From the NCBI RefSeq assembly GCF_021155765.1, contig NC_060106.1, forward strand, positions 14,844,031 through 14,908,030: a DNA stretch of 64,000 nucleotides. The letters run 5' to 3'. The notes beneath the pieces are model-generated. The model saw nothing but the letters and a program-made list of their open reading frames with translations. It did no database searches and had not been told where the DNA came from. Made by a program: the position numbers and the translations under genes. Source of the stretch: Diprion similis (Eukaryota; Arthropoda; Insecta; Hymenoptera; Diprionidae). Below are positions 24,058 through 37,400 of the stretch, one piece after another. The stretch's first letter is position 1, and each line of letters opens with the position of its first letter.

Positions 24058-27000
24058 GGTGGGTTATTACCCTGAATAATGATGTTATTACCCGCTGCAC
24101 CTCGGTGCAACATGACGGCAAGTCATTAAGCTCAGCGTTTTCCATCCATCGAGTGCTTTGTGCCGGTCTCTTTGATTATTCCGTTTCTATAATCGATCAA
24201 TTGACCCTCGATCCAGGCGCTAACGCATTTACGCAGTAGAATTGATCGCAGAAGTGGGGGGTTGCGATTTGGCTTAAGTGCGTTGGACTCGTTTACTCGA
24301 TACTTCGAAATTGAGGTTCGTCGTCAGTTCCGTTTCCTAACTTTTCTGATATCCGAGCATACCTATAAGTATAATACGGGTATCTTTTTCGCGACTTTGG
24401 ACCTTCGTTTGAGACGAACCGGGATGAACTCTCGCGCACTGTATCTCCGCGAATCTGTAAATCAGTGTTTTTTTCTCTCCTTTTATTGACATGGATTCTT
24501 ACCACAGCTCAGACGAGGTCAGTCCGCACGAGCAGACGACGGTCTTAAAAAACGAATACCAGTTCGGGTCAAATTCCACTTTTGCAATTTTGCGCGACTA
24601 ATTGTACGCAGGGTTTCAGTATCCAGTATCTTTCATTTTACTGATGCAACATCACGTTGTGATATCACATTCCACGAATCAAGGCGATAAACGTGGAATA
24701 TCTTTAATACTCAACCGCGGAATCTATACTCCTCTGCGAACCAGGGGATGAGAGGCGAGTCCTTGACTCCCAATTTCCCAGAGAATAATCAAAGTTGTTT
24801 TTTGCATCGATTATGAAACACTGTCAATATCAGTAATCGTGGAAAAGTCACAACTTCCTCAAATGAGTCGACGCGGTTTTCTGCTGTTGAAGTATCCGAT
24901 TATATTCGGTAAAAACGTTGTCTAGAAAAGTTTTATTGCCGTTTGTTTTGACGATCAGAGAAATCAGAGCGTTTTGCATTAACGAGATTTTTTCCTAATT
25001 ACCGATGAAACAATTATCATACCTGCAACCGACGAGAAAATTACTAATTTGATGTAGGCTCGTCCTGCAGCAAATTATACGAGTCAAAGATCAAGGTTTC
25101 GTCTTTTTTTTTTCTTCATTAGTTGATGTAGAAAATCCCCCGCAAATCACAGTGAATGCCATACACAGAAAATTTCAATTATATCAACATCGTCTGAGTA
25201 ATGAGATTTCACAATAAAAAAAGTGACAGGAGTTTCCATCCATGAAATGAAACTGAGAGCTTTACTTTGACCTGAACCGCGATTTATTGACACGACCTTT
25301 TCCATTTCCCTTTATGACAGCCTTTGTTTAACGAGTCTACAAGTTATCATCAAACAAGAATGACTCACTCCGTTCCACGTGTTCTGCACAATTGGTCACC
25401 GTACTTTGAACCCCCTAAACGGCGGATATTGTTTCTCATTGAAACTCCCACGCGGTTCATCTCACTTCCTCCATTTCCGTGGCACGTGGACCAAACTCTG
25501 AACCGTAGGCGAGATCCCACGAGATAGATCCGAGGCGTTAATTAGCACTTGCATCTCAAAACGCGAGATGAATCACGAACCACTCCTGCCGACCTATGTC
25601 GAGAGTCAGATTCAAGCTGAACTGCCAGATTCGCGGTGGCGGAATGGTGGGCGGTTATTTCGTTCCCAGCTGCGGCCAGTCTGAGGGTTGAGAGACACGA
25701 AGGGCTGTAATTTTATTCGGCGAATTTGAGACACTTGAGCGCCATTAACGATAGACAGAAAGTAAGCGTATGTAAGTCTCGGTTTAACGGATGAAACTGA
25801 ATTAAGCCAATTACGAATTACAGTATATTCCGCTCGGTGAGCGACCCTCCGCGTGCATTGCGTGACGGTAATCGACGTCGTCGTTGTCGTTTTGGAGGGA
25901 CGCGATGAGTCGTTTGCATTTATAGGTACTCGAGACGCAAGTGCGTCGACTTATCAGACGTCCGAACTGCCCGGTGCAGGAATTTATCAATTTAAATGAT
26001 AATCACCGGCGCAAGTGCAGCCTCTATTCTCAATCTCAAAATCAAATGACTGGCTGCGAAAGCTCGATTTGACATCCGGTTCGCATCAATTATCCTTGGA
26101 TCTTTGCGGACTGAAACGATTCTACGAATTCGAGGTTCCAAGGATCCCGGACTGAAAAGAGACGAGGAAAGTAGAATAGATCGTTTCGACTAATTTATTG
26201 TCCGAAATTTTTATTGGTTAACGCGATAATTGCAGAGGCTGAAATTGTATAAAGAAGAATTATTCAAATTCTCGTAACACGCGACTCGGCCGTGGCCCTG
26301 ACGCTCGTTTCAGAGATTACTTATTAATCGATCCCGTCACGATGACCGTGAAAGATCTATTGCCGCAGTTCACAGCCAGTTCAATGCTGCAGGTTCAAGT
26401 TTAGGCGCCCCGGCAATTGAACAAAAAAGTCCGAACGAAGACGAAAACAACATTTTATGACGTTTCGGCGTAAAATACGACGAAAAAAAAAAAGAAAAAA
26501 AAAAACGAAAAGAGTATACCGCCTTGAAATGTTATCTCACTCTGCGCGGATCAAATTTCAAAAAGTACCGAGTCACGCTAATTCAGGCCGTCAATAATCC
26601 TATTCAGGTAAATTCTTTTACACATTTGAACTGTTTAAAATGGGCATTTTTAAACACTCGATCAAGAAGAACAATAATTTTCTCGTTTTCCAGTCTCGTT
26701 TCTTACTTACATTTTGACTTTTTAATTACGTAACAGGTTCTTCTGGTCTCTCACACCGAGTACGCCACATTGTTGTGACACAAAGAAGAGGGGAAAAGAG
26801 AGCGTTGCAAATAGTGAAAAAAAAAGACCAATTGCACAGTGTGACCCAGATGTTGTTAAGCTCGCGAGGCTCGAGTCGTGTCTCAGTCTCCACGAATCAG
26901 AGTATTTCTCGGCCTACACACCCACTTGTTGCGTACAACACTCGAGGCAACCGAAGGCTTTGACGTCATAGACACTCCTCCAGGCTTGAATAATGCGCAT

Positions 27001-28294
27001 GGTAATTTAGCGAACTAAGCGAACAGCGTGACCCCGTGGCCGTTCAGTTTCGCATTTGCGATAATCGGTGCGCGGGTGACGACAGCACATTCATTGTTTT
27101 TCTACTCGTTCGTAAACCATCTTGTTGTTATAATCTTCTCAATTCACTGGGAAGCTTTTCGAACTTTTGTTCTCTAAATTTAGAATGTTCCTGGTGGTTA
27201 TTTACGCTGAAATTTTTAACCATCATCGAGCTTTTTTCGCTTTTGAGCGATTTGTGCAAAAAAGCCTTGAGGACTTCAACTTTGAAAGCTCTTGAAGTTT
27301 TGAGACAAAAACATGATTGTTCCTTGATTTGTGTCAGTCACCTTGTATATTCTGTTTAATTTACATTATTCCATAACGGACGATTGAGTCGCTCTAAGCA
27401 CTCGCTATCTAAGCTTAAATTCCTGCATGATCCCGTTATCTGGAGCAGTATTTTACCAACCATCTTATGTAACGTAAAATGGGCAAATTTTCGTGTGCAG
27501 ATGATGTAAGAACGAACTTACAAGTTGAATACGGAGCGGAATATTTCACGTCTCATTAAAGTTATGTCCACTTTGCTATACGCGATTTGAATATGTGACC
27601 GCGTACACAACGAATAGATAGATTTATCTGGAAATATACGGTTTGCATGGATGTAATGCGGTAATGCTTCTGTGTACTAATGTTAGCAACAAGGAAGGCG
27701 GTAAATCTGATGACTCAGACCTCGCGCAAGCTCAACTTCGTCGGTTAAATTCCATTCCGCTTGGAAATCCTTGGCGGAAGAATTTGCCTATTCACCACCC
27801 ACAAACGCCCACTCAAATGGCGGTGGAACACATGTGCCGTTTGTAAAAGTTTTATCAGCACAAGTTTTCCTCCCGCGGATAAATCAATCTCGAACAATCA
27901 TATCCAGCGGAAGGCTGTCAGTCGACTGGCAATAAATTATTGTTTAGATAAAAATCCACAACTGAGACTATGATCGCCTTGCTCGTATCAACCGGAGGAA
28001 ACCATACATCGTTCTAAGTGCATCGGGCATCTGTTCAGGGGTTAAGAGGCTCCGGGGAGAAATTAATCTCCATTCAATCACACTCAGCGACTGTATACGT
28101 GTATATGTGTTATGGGTTTATTTTTACGCAGCTTGATCATTGAACAGCGGAAAATCCTTCTAAATTACTGCAAGCTCATTTGCAACAGACAAACAGCTCT
28201 ATTAAATGCGTTACATAATAAATGGGCTTACTCTTTTAATACGACTACCACGTCTTTGATTGGAAGATTAAATTTCACATCATAGAGTAATAGA

Positions 28295-28315
28295 ATATAT
28301 ATATATATATATATA
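28295..28315. repeat. (AT)n microsatellite
   Basis: An uninterrupted run of about ten AT units lies in non-coding sequence. Confidence 0.95.
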
Positions 28316-31000
28316 CGTAGAGTAAACATCATCTTATTTTCTTCACGTCACGTCGCGAATTGCGCAGGAGTTGTAATCAACCGACAAAAATATTGCTTGA
28401 GGAATTATCGCAAAGTTTTATTCAACGTTTCGTCGTGTTCGTAACGCTTGCGTTCATCAATGGAGAATCGACGTGTCTTCACAAAAGACGAGCGAATAAA
28501 ATACGTGATTTGGAAACACAGCGCAGCAAATGCACCTAGTCAATCGATCTAAAGTGATCGTTTGTGCACTTGGCACGTCCCTGAAGGAATCAAGTTTCTA
28601 CTAACCTTGTCCACCTCGCTAAGAAGGGCGACATTGAAATGCATCGACTAATACTATTGCCTATCACACATCGAGCAGTGCGTACGATAAATATGCTTTT
28701 ATCAATCCAACGCCTATAATCCGCATGAGAATTATATCTTGGCGCCGATAAATGTCGCACGAGAATAAGTTTTTGTTATTAAATTATACATGTTCGTAAG
28801 AACTTATCTCACATCATAAGACTTTTTAAAAATAATCCAGTCGTATATCGGTACGTTAGACTTATCGGTGGATTGGATTTGACTTCTTAATTAGGTAGGA
28901 ATTTATTATTCGATCTGTTTTGCGTTTTCACCGTTTTTTGCTAATATGATCGCGGTACGTTTTTGATGTATAAATAACTGTAAATTTATGACCTTACATA
29001 ACTCGAGTATGAAAAATATATGCACAGCTTTGTAGCATGAGTAGTTGTTCGAATTTTTGTTTAACACATGTGTCAATATGTCAATGAAGTTTTGATGCCT
29101 CACTTTCATGCAGTGGTTTATATTATGACAGTGCATAATTGTTGTAAATTTGTGAAGTTGGAAAAAGATTGTTTAGTATAAATCAAGCGGTTTTGTGGTC
29201 TATTTAACCAAAAAAAGCCTGAATTCCCAATCAAGCGTCAAAATTAAAGCCAAGAGAGGTTGCTAAATCCATGACACGTAAATGAAACAGGTACTACATC
29301 AGAGATAATTTTACTCGAAGGAGCTCAACGGTGACAGAGAAGAAAGACTTATCATTTATACGTTATAAGCGCTGTTTCGCCCAAGGAATGACTTTACGAT
29401 ATGTTAAGATTGCTCCAATTATCATATAGCTGTGCACTGAATTGACTTAACTTATGCTAATCATAGTTCCAGTCGTCTCGCAGCGATCCTAACAAACTAT
29501 ACGTGAACTATGCGTATGCGTGATTGATGAAGGTAGAAAATGAGCGCCAAGGTGGTCCTGGAAATGTGATCAAACCTTATTCACGCGCTCATCGGTTTGA
29601 GCCACTTTTTCGTTAGCTCTAGGCAAGCCAGTCGAACTGCCACTTTAACTACACGTTGAGTAAGTAATTCACCGAATTGTTACCGCGATAAGTGAATCGG
29701 TAGTTAATGGTACCCGAGGATACCGGTCATTGGTCCCAAGTGTTGGTTCAGACACGTGAGTTTGGAATGCCGCAAGATACTCTGCGCCTTGACTTAATCA
29801 CAGACCACGTCGATACGTGTAAGAAATAGCAAGTGTATACCCGAGGCAGCCGTCTTGTAAGGGCACCCTTAATCCCTCCGTGCAGCAGAGCCGAGTGTTT
29901 TCTACTGCTAGGGCATTATGTTTGTTAGTTGTAAAACACGCTGGACCAGTTGAGCTCTGGATGCTGCGGACGGTAGGATTCTCAAGGACTGATCTTGGGA
30001 TTGCCAGTTGGGGGTCTTTGGAATGCAAAAAGAAAGTGAGCGATGGCAGTGGCGCCAAGATATGCGGAGCATTTTTAGTCGGCGGAAACCCGCGACGGTA
30101 AATTTTGATTAGATACTTTGCGCGATGAGCTGGTAATAATCGATGTACCAACAATCGACTGGCGGAAAATATCGATCAGGGTGGATTTATCACCAATGCA
30201 TCAGGATCGGAATCGCGATTCTAACGATCTCGACAAGCGAAATTATGATCTATGGGTTCAGTCTGAAGTTGGATAAAGATCGCGCAACGATTGGCAACGT
30301 TATTTGATGAAATATGTCATTGCGAGACACTTCCAATAGTTGAAGCATATATGGTGTGGTAAAAGTATGGGTACAAGAATTTCATCCAGTCCTAGATGGA
30401 GGCCAGAAATATCTTAAATAGTATTACGACTTGCAGCTTCAGAAGCGGCGCGTAAGCGAAATACATTGCACAGTCATAATTTACGAATATCATTCAGAGC
30501 AGTGGAGCATTGTCAAATAAACTCATGTATTTCATGAGACGTAATCATGATGTTAAAATTCATTTTGCTCCGAGCGACTATTTGAGAGTGCGATATGAAG
30601 TTTTCTGCTTCATCATTCTGGAATGGATTGATTAAAGGGATACATTGGACCTTGGCACGATGTGTTTTGTACTGTATAAGAACTGCTTTTACTTTGACGA
30701 TATTTACTAGCTAGAATTGATAAATCATAGATCTTAGTAAAGACTAATGGTAAACTTAGGGTGAATGGCTTATCTGTAAAATTAGAGTCAAACAGTTCCT
30801 GGAATCAAATTGAGAATATCTAAAAGACATCTCGTGTTTCCTTTCTTCCTGATATTTGAAACCCATGATCACTGGTCAAAAATGTTATTTGATTTATCAA
30901 TTAGAAAAATTTAGGCGACTTGTTATTGGTCGTGGGGTGGAGGAGGGGGAGGGGGACTGCACGCAAGGTTCGTGACTTGAGTAATACGAAAGACTCCATC

Positions 31001-31037
31001 TATAAAAGCGGAGTCTCGTGTGGCAGAGCTGTCAGTC
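31001..31037 (+). promoter_or_regulatory. TATA box and initiator of the SLC22-like gene
   Basis: TATAAAAG at 31001-31008 is followed 31 bp later by an arthropod-type initiator (GTCAGTCGG, around 31031-31039). From there to 31269 no ATG occurs, so the first AUG of the predicted transcript is the chosen start. A G-rich tract lies at 30934-30955 just upstream. Confidence 0.75.
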
Positions 31038-31268
31038 GGTAGTTGTTCTTGAAATTAAAAGAATCGAGCGTTCCTTCATTCGTTTCGCATTTACATTTAG
31101 TCTTCAGTCGCTCGGCTTCTGCAACTAGCCCTGCACAACAGCAGAAGTCCCACGAAGAGTAATTGTTAATTCTTATCACATTTTAAAATCCTCCGGCGTA
31201 AATCAATCGCCAAGTACGGACCTTGAAGCTGGTTATAATCAGTCCAACCATCAGCGACTTTCGATAAT

Positions 31269-34200
31269 ATGTTTCTAATAAAGATTTTTGACCCCTTATC
31301 GGTTTCAGTGGAGGTCAATGGCAAGGAGCTGAACGGCAAGCATTTACTCTCAAGCGAGAAGGACGCCGAGGTTGCCAAGGACGCCAACCATGGGGAAGAA
31401 ATTGACGCGGTCCAGAGCGCCATGGGCAGCTTTGGAAGGTGGCAGCTTCTCGTGTGCCTCGCAATTTCACTCGTCAAATTTCCGGTCGCCTGGCATCAGT
31501 TGGGCATCGTTTTTATGGCACCCCAACCAAAATTCGAATGCATTGCTCCGAACGGTACAGTCCATAAAGACAACTGCTACGTCAACGTTTCCGGCATCCA
31601 GGAACCTTGCACTCAATGGGATTATGACAAAAGCGTTTTCCCGGAGACTATAATAACGCAGGTATTTACGAAAAAAAGCAATAAACAAACATCGTAATAA
31701 TTTACGTGTGAAAAGACCTTTCACCGTTGGAAAATCGTTTGATACTGTTTCAGCCATCTGTTAGGTTATATATTATTAGTGTGAAAAAAGGTTTCCACTA
31801 TTCTCCCGATGAATATTCACATTTTTTAATACTAAATGCATTGTTTGCGTATCCCAGAATCAATAATTCAGTATACCGGTCGACTCGACGATCATGAATA
31901 ACTCTATTTACGCTCGAAATGCAAATCGAATGAAAGGAATAGTATGATGGGTGGGGTGTGTTCGCTCATTGACTGCAGCTCGACTACTTCCGGAAATTAA
32001 TTTACTTCACCTTCTTCCGTTTCTTAGTGGGATTTGGTCTGCGGTCAATCGTTTTACGCAGACACTTTGCAGTCTCTTCTCATGTTCGGCGTTCTTCTGG
32101 GTAACATCGTCTTCGGTAGCTTGGCAGACAGGTATATTAAACTTCTCACCATACCACATCCCCGACTTCGCGATTCGCCCGACATTTCATTCATCCGAAG
32201 AGAGTGATTCATGGTCAAATCCTCCTCGCAGGTATGGCCGGAAAAAACCTCTGGTCGGTTCCGTGGTGCTTCAGCTGGCTGCTGGAATCGGATGTGCAGT
32301 GGTTCCCTGGTTTCCTGCTCTCCTCTTTCTGAAGCCGCTCAGCGCTTTTGCTACCGGAGGAACAATGGTCACCAGCTACGTAATTTGTGAGTAATTTTCT
32401 CGTCCATTTTTTTTTTTTTTTTTTTGCTAACTATAAGTTGACGATTGTCAGTAGCGAGTGAAACGCAATTTCAGATTTCATTTAGTTCTTTTTTCACCTG
32501 CATCTGCAACTTCTCTTTTTGTTCTTAGGTATGGAGATCGTAGGCACAAAATGGCGGTCCCCCATTACGGTTCTCTATCAAATCCCTTACAGTTTGGGCC
32601 ACATGACGTTGGCGGGTCTTGCCTACGGGTTCCGACACTGGGAACACCTTCAAATAGCCATGACCGCACCGTCGATAATTCTCTTAGGCTATTGGTGGGT
32701 TGTGCCTGAATCACCCAGGTGGCTTCTTGCCATGGGAAGGCAGAAGGAAGCGTGTACGATCCTAAAAAAAGCTGCCAAACTCAACAAAGTCAAGGACAGT
32801 GACATCCCAGATATGGTCAGAAGACACTGCCTTCATCAGGTAATATAAATTCAAGATTTACAGATATAAAACATCTTTCGTAATTTGATCCTAATTCCTG
32901 ATTACAGATTTTTCAGTCAGTAACTAGCAAAGTTTATTCGGAGATTGAAAATATTTAATGCTAGGTTTTTGTCATCAGAACTCGAAAAATACAGCACCCA
33001 ACTACAAACCATCCTTCCTGGACCTCTTCAGGACACCTAACATGAGGAAGAAATCAATCGCGATATTCTTCAACTGGATGATCTGTGGAATGGGACTCTT
33101 TGGGATATCTCAATACCTGGGGCAGGTTGGCGGAGACATATTCGTGAACTTTGCTGTGTCTGGTGCCACGCAGATACCAGGAAACATCGTATCCTTGTGG
33201 GCGATGAGCGCCCTGGGCCGAAAGACGACCCTCATTTCCAGCAATACAATGACCGGAATCGCTAGTCTGATGCTCATAGCCGTACCTAAAGGTGAGAAAA
33301 GGCTGCATTCTTTTTACTCAATAACGTAATTATGATTAATAAATGTATTTGTCTGACTGCACTGCAGAGACATTTATCAGATGGGTTACGTAAGACTCTT
33401 ATTTCTGAATAAGTTTAAGCAATTAAAACCAGTACTAATTGCCCAAGAGAAATTAGATTATCGTCATTATTAAATTGCTCTAATAAACTACTCCTCTAGT
33501 TGATAACAATTACAAACAATTAGGGTACGTTGCAATTGATGTTACGATTATCATGTGTACTCACGTCAGCTGTGCAGGACTATGAAAGCTGATTAATGTA
33601 TTCGTCTTCTTTTCAGAGATCACTTGGCTCAGGCTAGTCTTAGCCTGTTTCGGTATCGTTGGGATGTCAGTTTCATTCACGACTGTTTACCTATTTTCCG
33701 GCGAGCTTTTCCCTACGGTCGTTAGGAACATCGGTGTGGGAACGAGCAGCATGTGCGCGAGAATAGGATCGATGGTTGCTCCCTTCGTCGTCTCTCTGGT
33801 GAGAAATAGAAGATTGAAAAAAAAATTGCAATTTCAGAAAACACTAGAATATCAATTCACACACGTTTCTGCGACCCGACACAATATGACGCCACTCGCT
33901 GTTTTTCTTAGTTATTGACATTTATTGTACTGCAAGTGGGACGGGGTCAGATGCGGACTTTATTCTAAGTGTACTATACAGATATTTTTATGAGTGACGA
34001 AATCTATTATGTACGTCAGACCAATGCCGTGGTTTATCTCATGTCAGGGTACTTTTAAAAACTCACTACTGAGTAGCTGTTCAGCTTGTATTTGAAAGTA
34101 CCTGTTTGGCGAAGACAGTGTTTCTTATGTTGAAAAGTAAAAATTGATTTTTAGGGTCTGAAAGAGAGCAGAGCATGGATGCCTCCGAGCGTTTTTGGAA

Positions 34201-34447
34201 TACTTCCACTTCTCGGTGCATTGTTCTGCTATTACTTGCCCGAAACTGCTGGGTGTACTTTGCCTGAAACCCTCGAGGATGGCGAGAACTTTGGAAAGTA
34301 AGTGGCGATGATTTGAAAAAAGATGTTTCTATAGAATGTAGTTCTGTAATCGGAAGTTTTTACAACTTAAACTGTAACTCTTTATTTTTCAGAAAAATTG
34401 AAGCTCCAGAAAGGCGAAAGGAGGCGGAAGCCGAAGCTGCTTTATGA
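31269..34447 (+). CDS. SLC22/organic cation transporter-like membrane protein (8 exons)
   Basis: This is a predicted plasma-membrane MFS transporter for organic ions such as cations, carnitine or other small solutes; the substrate cannot be told from sequence. Exons are 31269-31661, 32028-32131, 32232-32386, 32529-32839, 32979-33291, 33617-33798, 34155-34297 and 34393-34447. All are GT-AG, phases agree, and the total is 551 residues, the usual length. Family marks in order are FGRWQLLVCLAISLVKFP (first membrane segment), a large extracellular loop with cysteines and NGT/NVS sequons ending CTQWDYDKSVF, then WDLVC, the MFS signature GSLADRYGRKKPL, GTKWRSP, PESPRWLLAMGRQKEA, GRKTTL, and GELFPTVVRNIGVGTSS. 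The start is the first AUG. A possible acceptor (TTTCAG) at 31306-31311 leaves room for a different first exon. The tail is charged (RRKEAEAEAAL), and AATAAA follows near 34480. Confidence 0.93.
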
Positions 34448-37400
34448 TGGAAGACTGTTAATTAATGATTAATGATAAATGAATAAACAATTTTAGGACG
34501 AAAAAGAAGAAAAGAAGAAAAGGAATGAATGAAGAATCAAAAAAAAATACGTCTAAGAAAGTATAACGAGACCGATTCATAATTAGATTTAAAATAAGTA
34601 AACCAAAATAGCGTTGTTATAGGTATAGAATATAAGGATCATTCCACCTCACTATTTATTAAAACCACATGCCTCAGACGATATTGAACAATTTCATCAC
34701 TGTCTTAATCTGTGTATCGTCTGGCATGGGGTCAGATCTTAGTTGCTAAAATTGACGTATATTCAAGAAAGCTGCATAATCAGTGTATCTTTCTCCGCTA
34801 AGTTCGAGGAATTATGCAATTCTCTCAAAAATTTCCGGTGTAGCACAAGTGTGTGTTTTCTCAGAATATTTTTTTACCTGTAAGCTTATTCCGCCAGACG
34901 CTGCTAACCATGGTCGTTTATCTAGGTCTACAAATGTACGAATTTTTTAGCGAAATGTTTTCCGTTCATTCGTTATCGTCATATCAATCAATTCACAACC
35001 TTCGTATAACGTGTAATATGACATGAACTATAAATTAGTTTAAACGTATATGCACGAATGTAAAATAAAACATATATTTTTAATATTTCAATGTATAGTC
35101 ATCATGATGAATATATATGATTGCTATTTTCCTACTTATATACATGTAATGTTAATGTTTGTGTAAATACATATGTCGTTTTACAGTATGATTGATTTCT
35201 CTTCGAAATGTGACAATTTTTTTATGTCTCAGTCACATTCTAAAGGATTTCGTTAATGAACTTTGTGATTCGGGTTGTCGCCTGTGAACAATCAATTCAT
35301 TCGAACTATGTGATCACGTATTTATATACACGTTCGAAAAAGAAAAATCTCAAGTTCAAATTTGATTGCAAATGCGTGATTATTAGGAATCTCTGCATTA
35401 TCCAACGATCTATATTTTTTCCACAACCTTATCTCACATTTTAGCGCACAATTATAGTGAGAACTCGGTGCAAATAAAAAATTTATGTCTACCGCAGTTA
35501 TTGACTTTACCTTAATTTCTATACAAATGTATAATATGCAATACTTGACCACGTTTACACAGTTAGGCAAATGAAATGAAAAAAATAAAAGTTGGCATAT
35601 GATCTGCAAATCGAAGAAATAAAATTAAAGTAATTATGTTCTAGATCCGGTATCTGCAGATACGGTTATTGCAAAATATTTTGGGAATCCCTAAATCATC
35701 GTAAGTTTTCATGACGCAGTTTCTCGCGTGCTAATCGTTTAAAACTTCATCGCAGAGATAATTCATATTAACGCAAAGTCGGTTACGGAGAATTTGCGCA
35801 ACCAAGTGATTATGTGCATCCAACAAGTAATAATGGCAAAAACGAAACTGTACTTCCCGTGATTAATGCGAGGTATTGCATAATTCTGATAACCATCATT
35901 ATGATTTATTGTTGTTATTTGATTGTTGAGAAGAACGGAAACTGATCAGCACAATAACGGGCCTGATTTCACCATGGGCAATAATACGTACAAGTTTTCC
36001 CAAATGAAGCGTATCGCAGAGAGCATTAGATCCGACTTTCCGGTCTTGGCGAGGTCGTGCACTCACCAAGGACAAATCAGAAGAAAAATTTTTACGGATA
36101 GTGCATTTCAGGCCAAGCGCTTACACGCTTGCATACTTTCAAAGCCTGGATTGAAAATTGGCTCAATAAAGAGAGTAAAGTAAATGTTTTTCTCACAGCG
36201 TTGTTTGGACGAAAATATGAAATCCAAAATTTTGAACTTGGTAAAAATATTTAAATTTTTTACATACCGCCAATAATTTCTAAAATAATTTTTAAAATAT
36301 TACAAATGTACCTAAATTCTGTTCCGCGACGATTATCAGATCATTGCTGAAAAATGGTACCATTCTATATGAAAATATAAAATAGCACAGTGGATAATAA
36401 GAAGTGTCGATAGGTTTAACTGAATGTTTACATAAAAACAAAAATAAAAAATAATCTAACCGATATAGGTGTTTCAGGGATAGAGAAGGTTCGTCGCTAC
36501 ACCATCGGCCCGTTAAGAACATAAATCTGCGATGGAAACTTCCTGAATTAACGGTATCCTGAATAAAGTAGAGGATACTTGAAACATGTTTAACCTTATT
36601 CAGGACGACATCTTTGCAAGTATGCGTGACGAAAGTTTTTAACAAGTATAATTATGGGTGAATTTGGATTGACGATATCGGTTGTATGTCAAACAAAATC
36701 CCACCGATCATTTTTTTTTTTTCATGAAATGTTGTCAACATATTACCACAAATTCGAAATTAATAAAAAAAAACAGTTTCGCCAAAGCAGAATACTGCAT
36801 TTAGATTTTTGCAGTGTCCCAAGTTCTTCAAAATGTATACGCGACAGAAGTATGCATTTATATTTGCATCGAAATGCTGGGCAGTGTTTTCCGGTGCGAC
36901 TACGATGGTGTGCCGGGAGTTGCTTTGTGGCAACGGTATATTTAAGAGTGGTTCCAGCGCACCAGCAACTCATTCCACATCGTACCGTTCACCAGAAAGC
37001 TGTTTTCAACGACTCGATCAGTGAGTACTACAATACCATTACATACTTGTGTAACGATCATGTGGGTTTGTGTTTTTATTTTGGTGTAAAAAACGCTCCA
37101 GTTCGAGAGACAGCTCGGTGTGTAGCTGTTGAAAAAACCTTAGATTCTTATACCAGAGCAATAAATGTCAGGAATAGGCTTAGAGTATATTGTTCTAATC
37201 ATTTTAAATGGGAAAAATTGCAGAGAATTTATCGATGACCTTTGGATGAAAATTATCGTGACTGTTAATTCTATAGATATTTATCTCAAAATGCAAATTA
37301 GAAAGTTCAAATACCAAACGTACTCATACGTGGAAGCATACACAATGGACGATGCGTGGTCTGTTCATTATAATTCTAAAACTGAACCTTGTGGTTTTGC

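Larger units (their letters stand above)
21515..31000. other. about 9.5 kb without a recognised gene
   Basis: A possible lone exon at 23713-24057 and a dinucleotide run at 28295-28315 are the only discrete items I would point to. The stretch 25,300-26,400 is richer in GC and CpG than its surroundings and includes further CACGTG motifs near 25,364 and 25,484. Several poly-A/T runs occur. Open frames of 60-118 codons elsewhere show no domain, signal peptide or splice structure I trust. Confidence 0.5.

Noticed and set aside
29798-30154. 118-codon minus-strand frame with Cys-rich middle
   Set aside because: No family resemblance or splice structure; considered as a transposon fragment but no supporting motif was found.
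36654-37238. 194-codon plus-strand frame
   Set aside because: No domain, signal peptide, splice pattern or codon bias; overlapping frames of similar length occur, as expected by chance in this AT-rich region.
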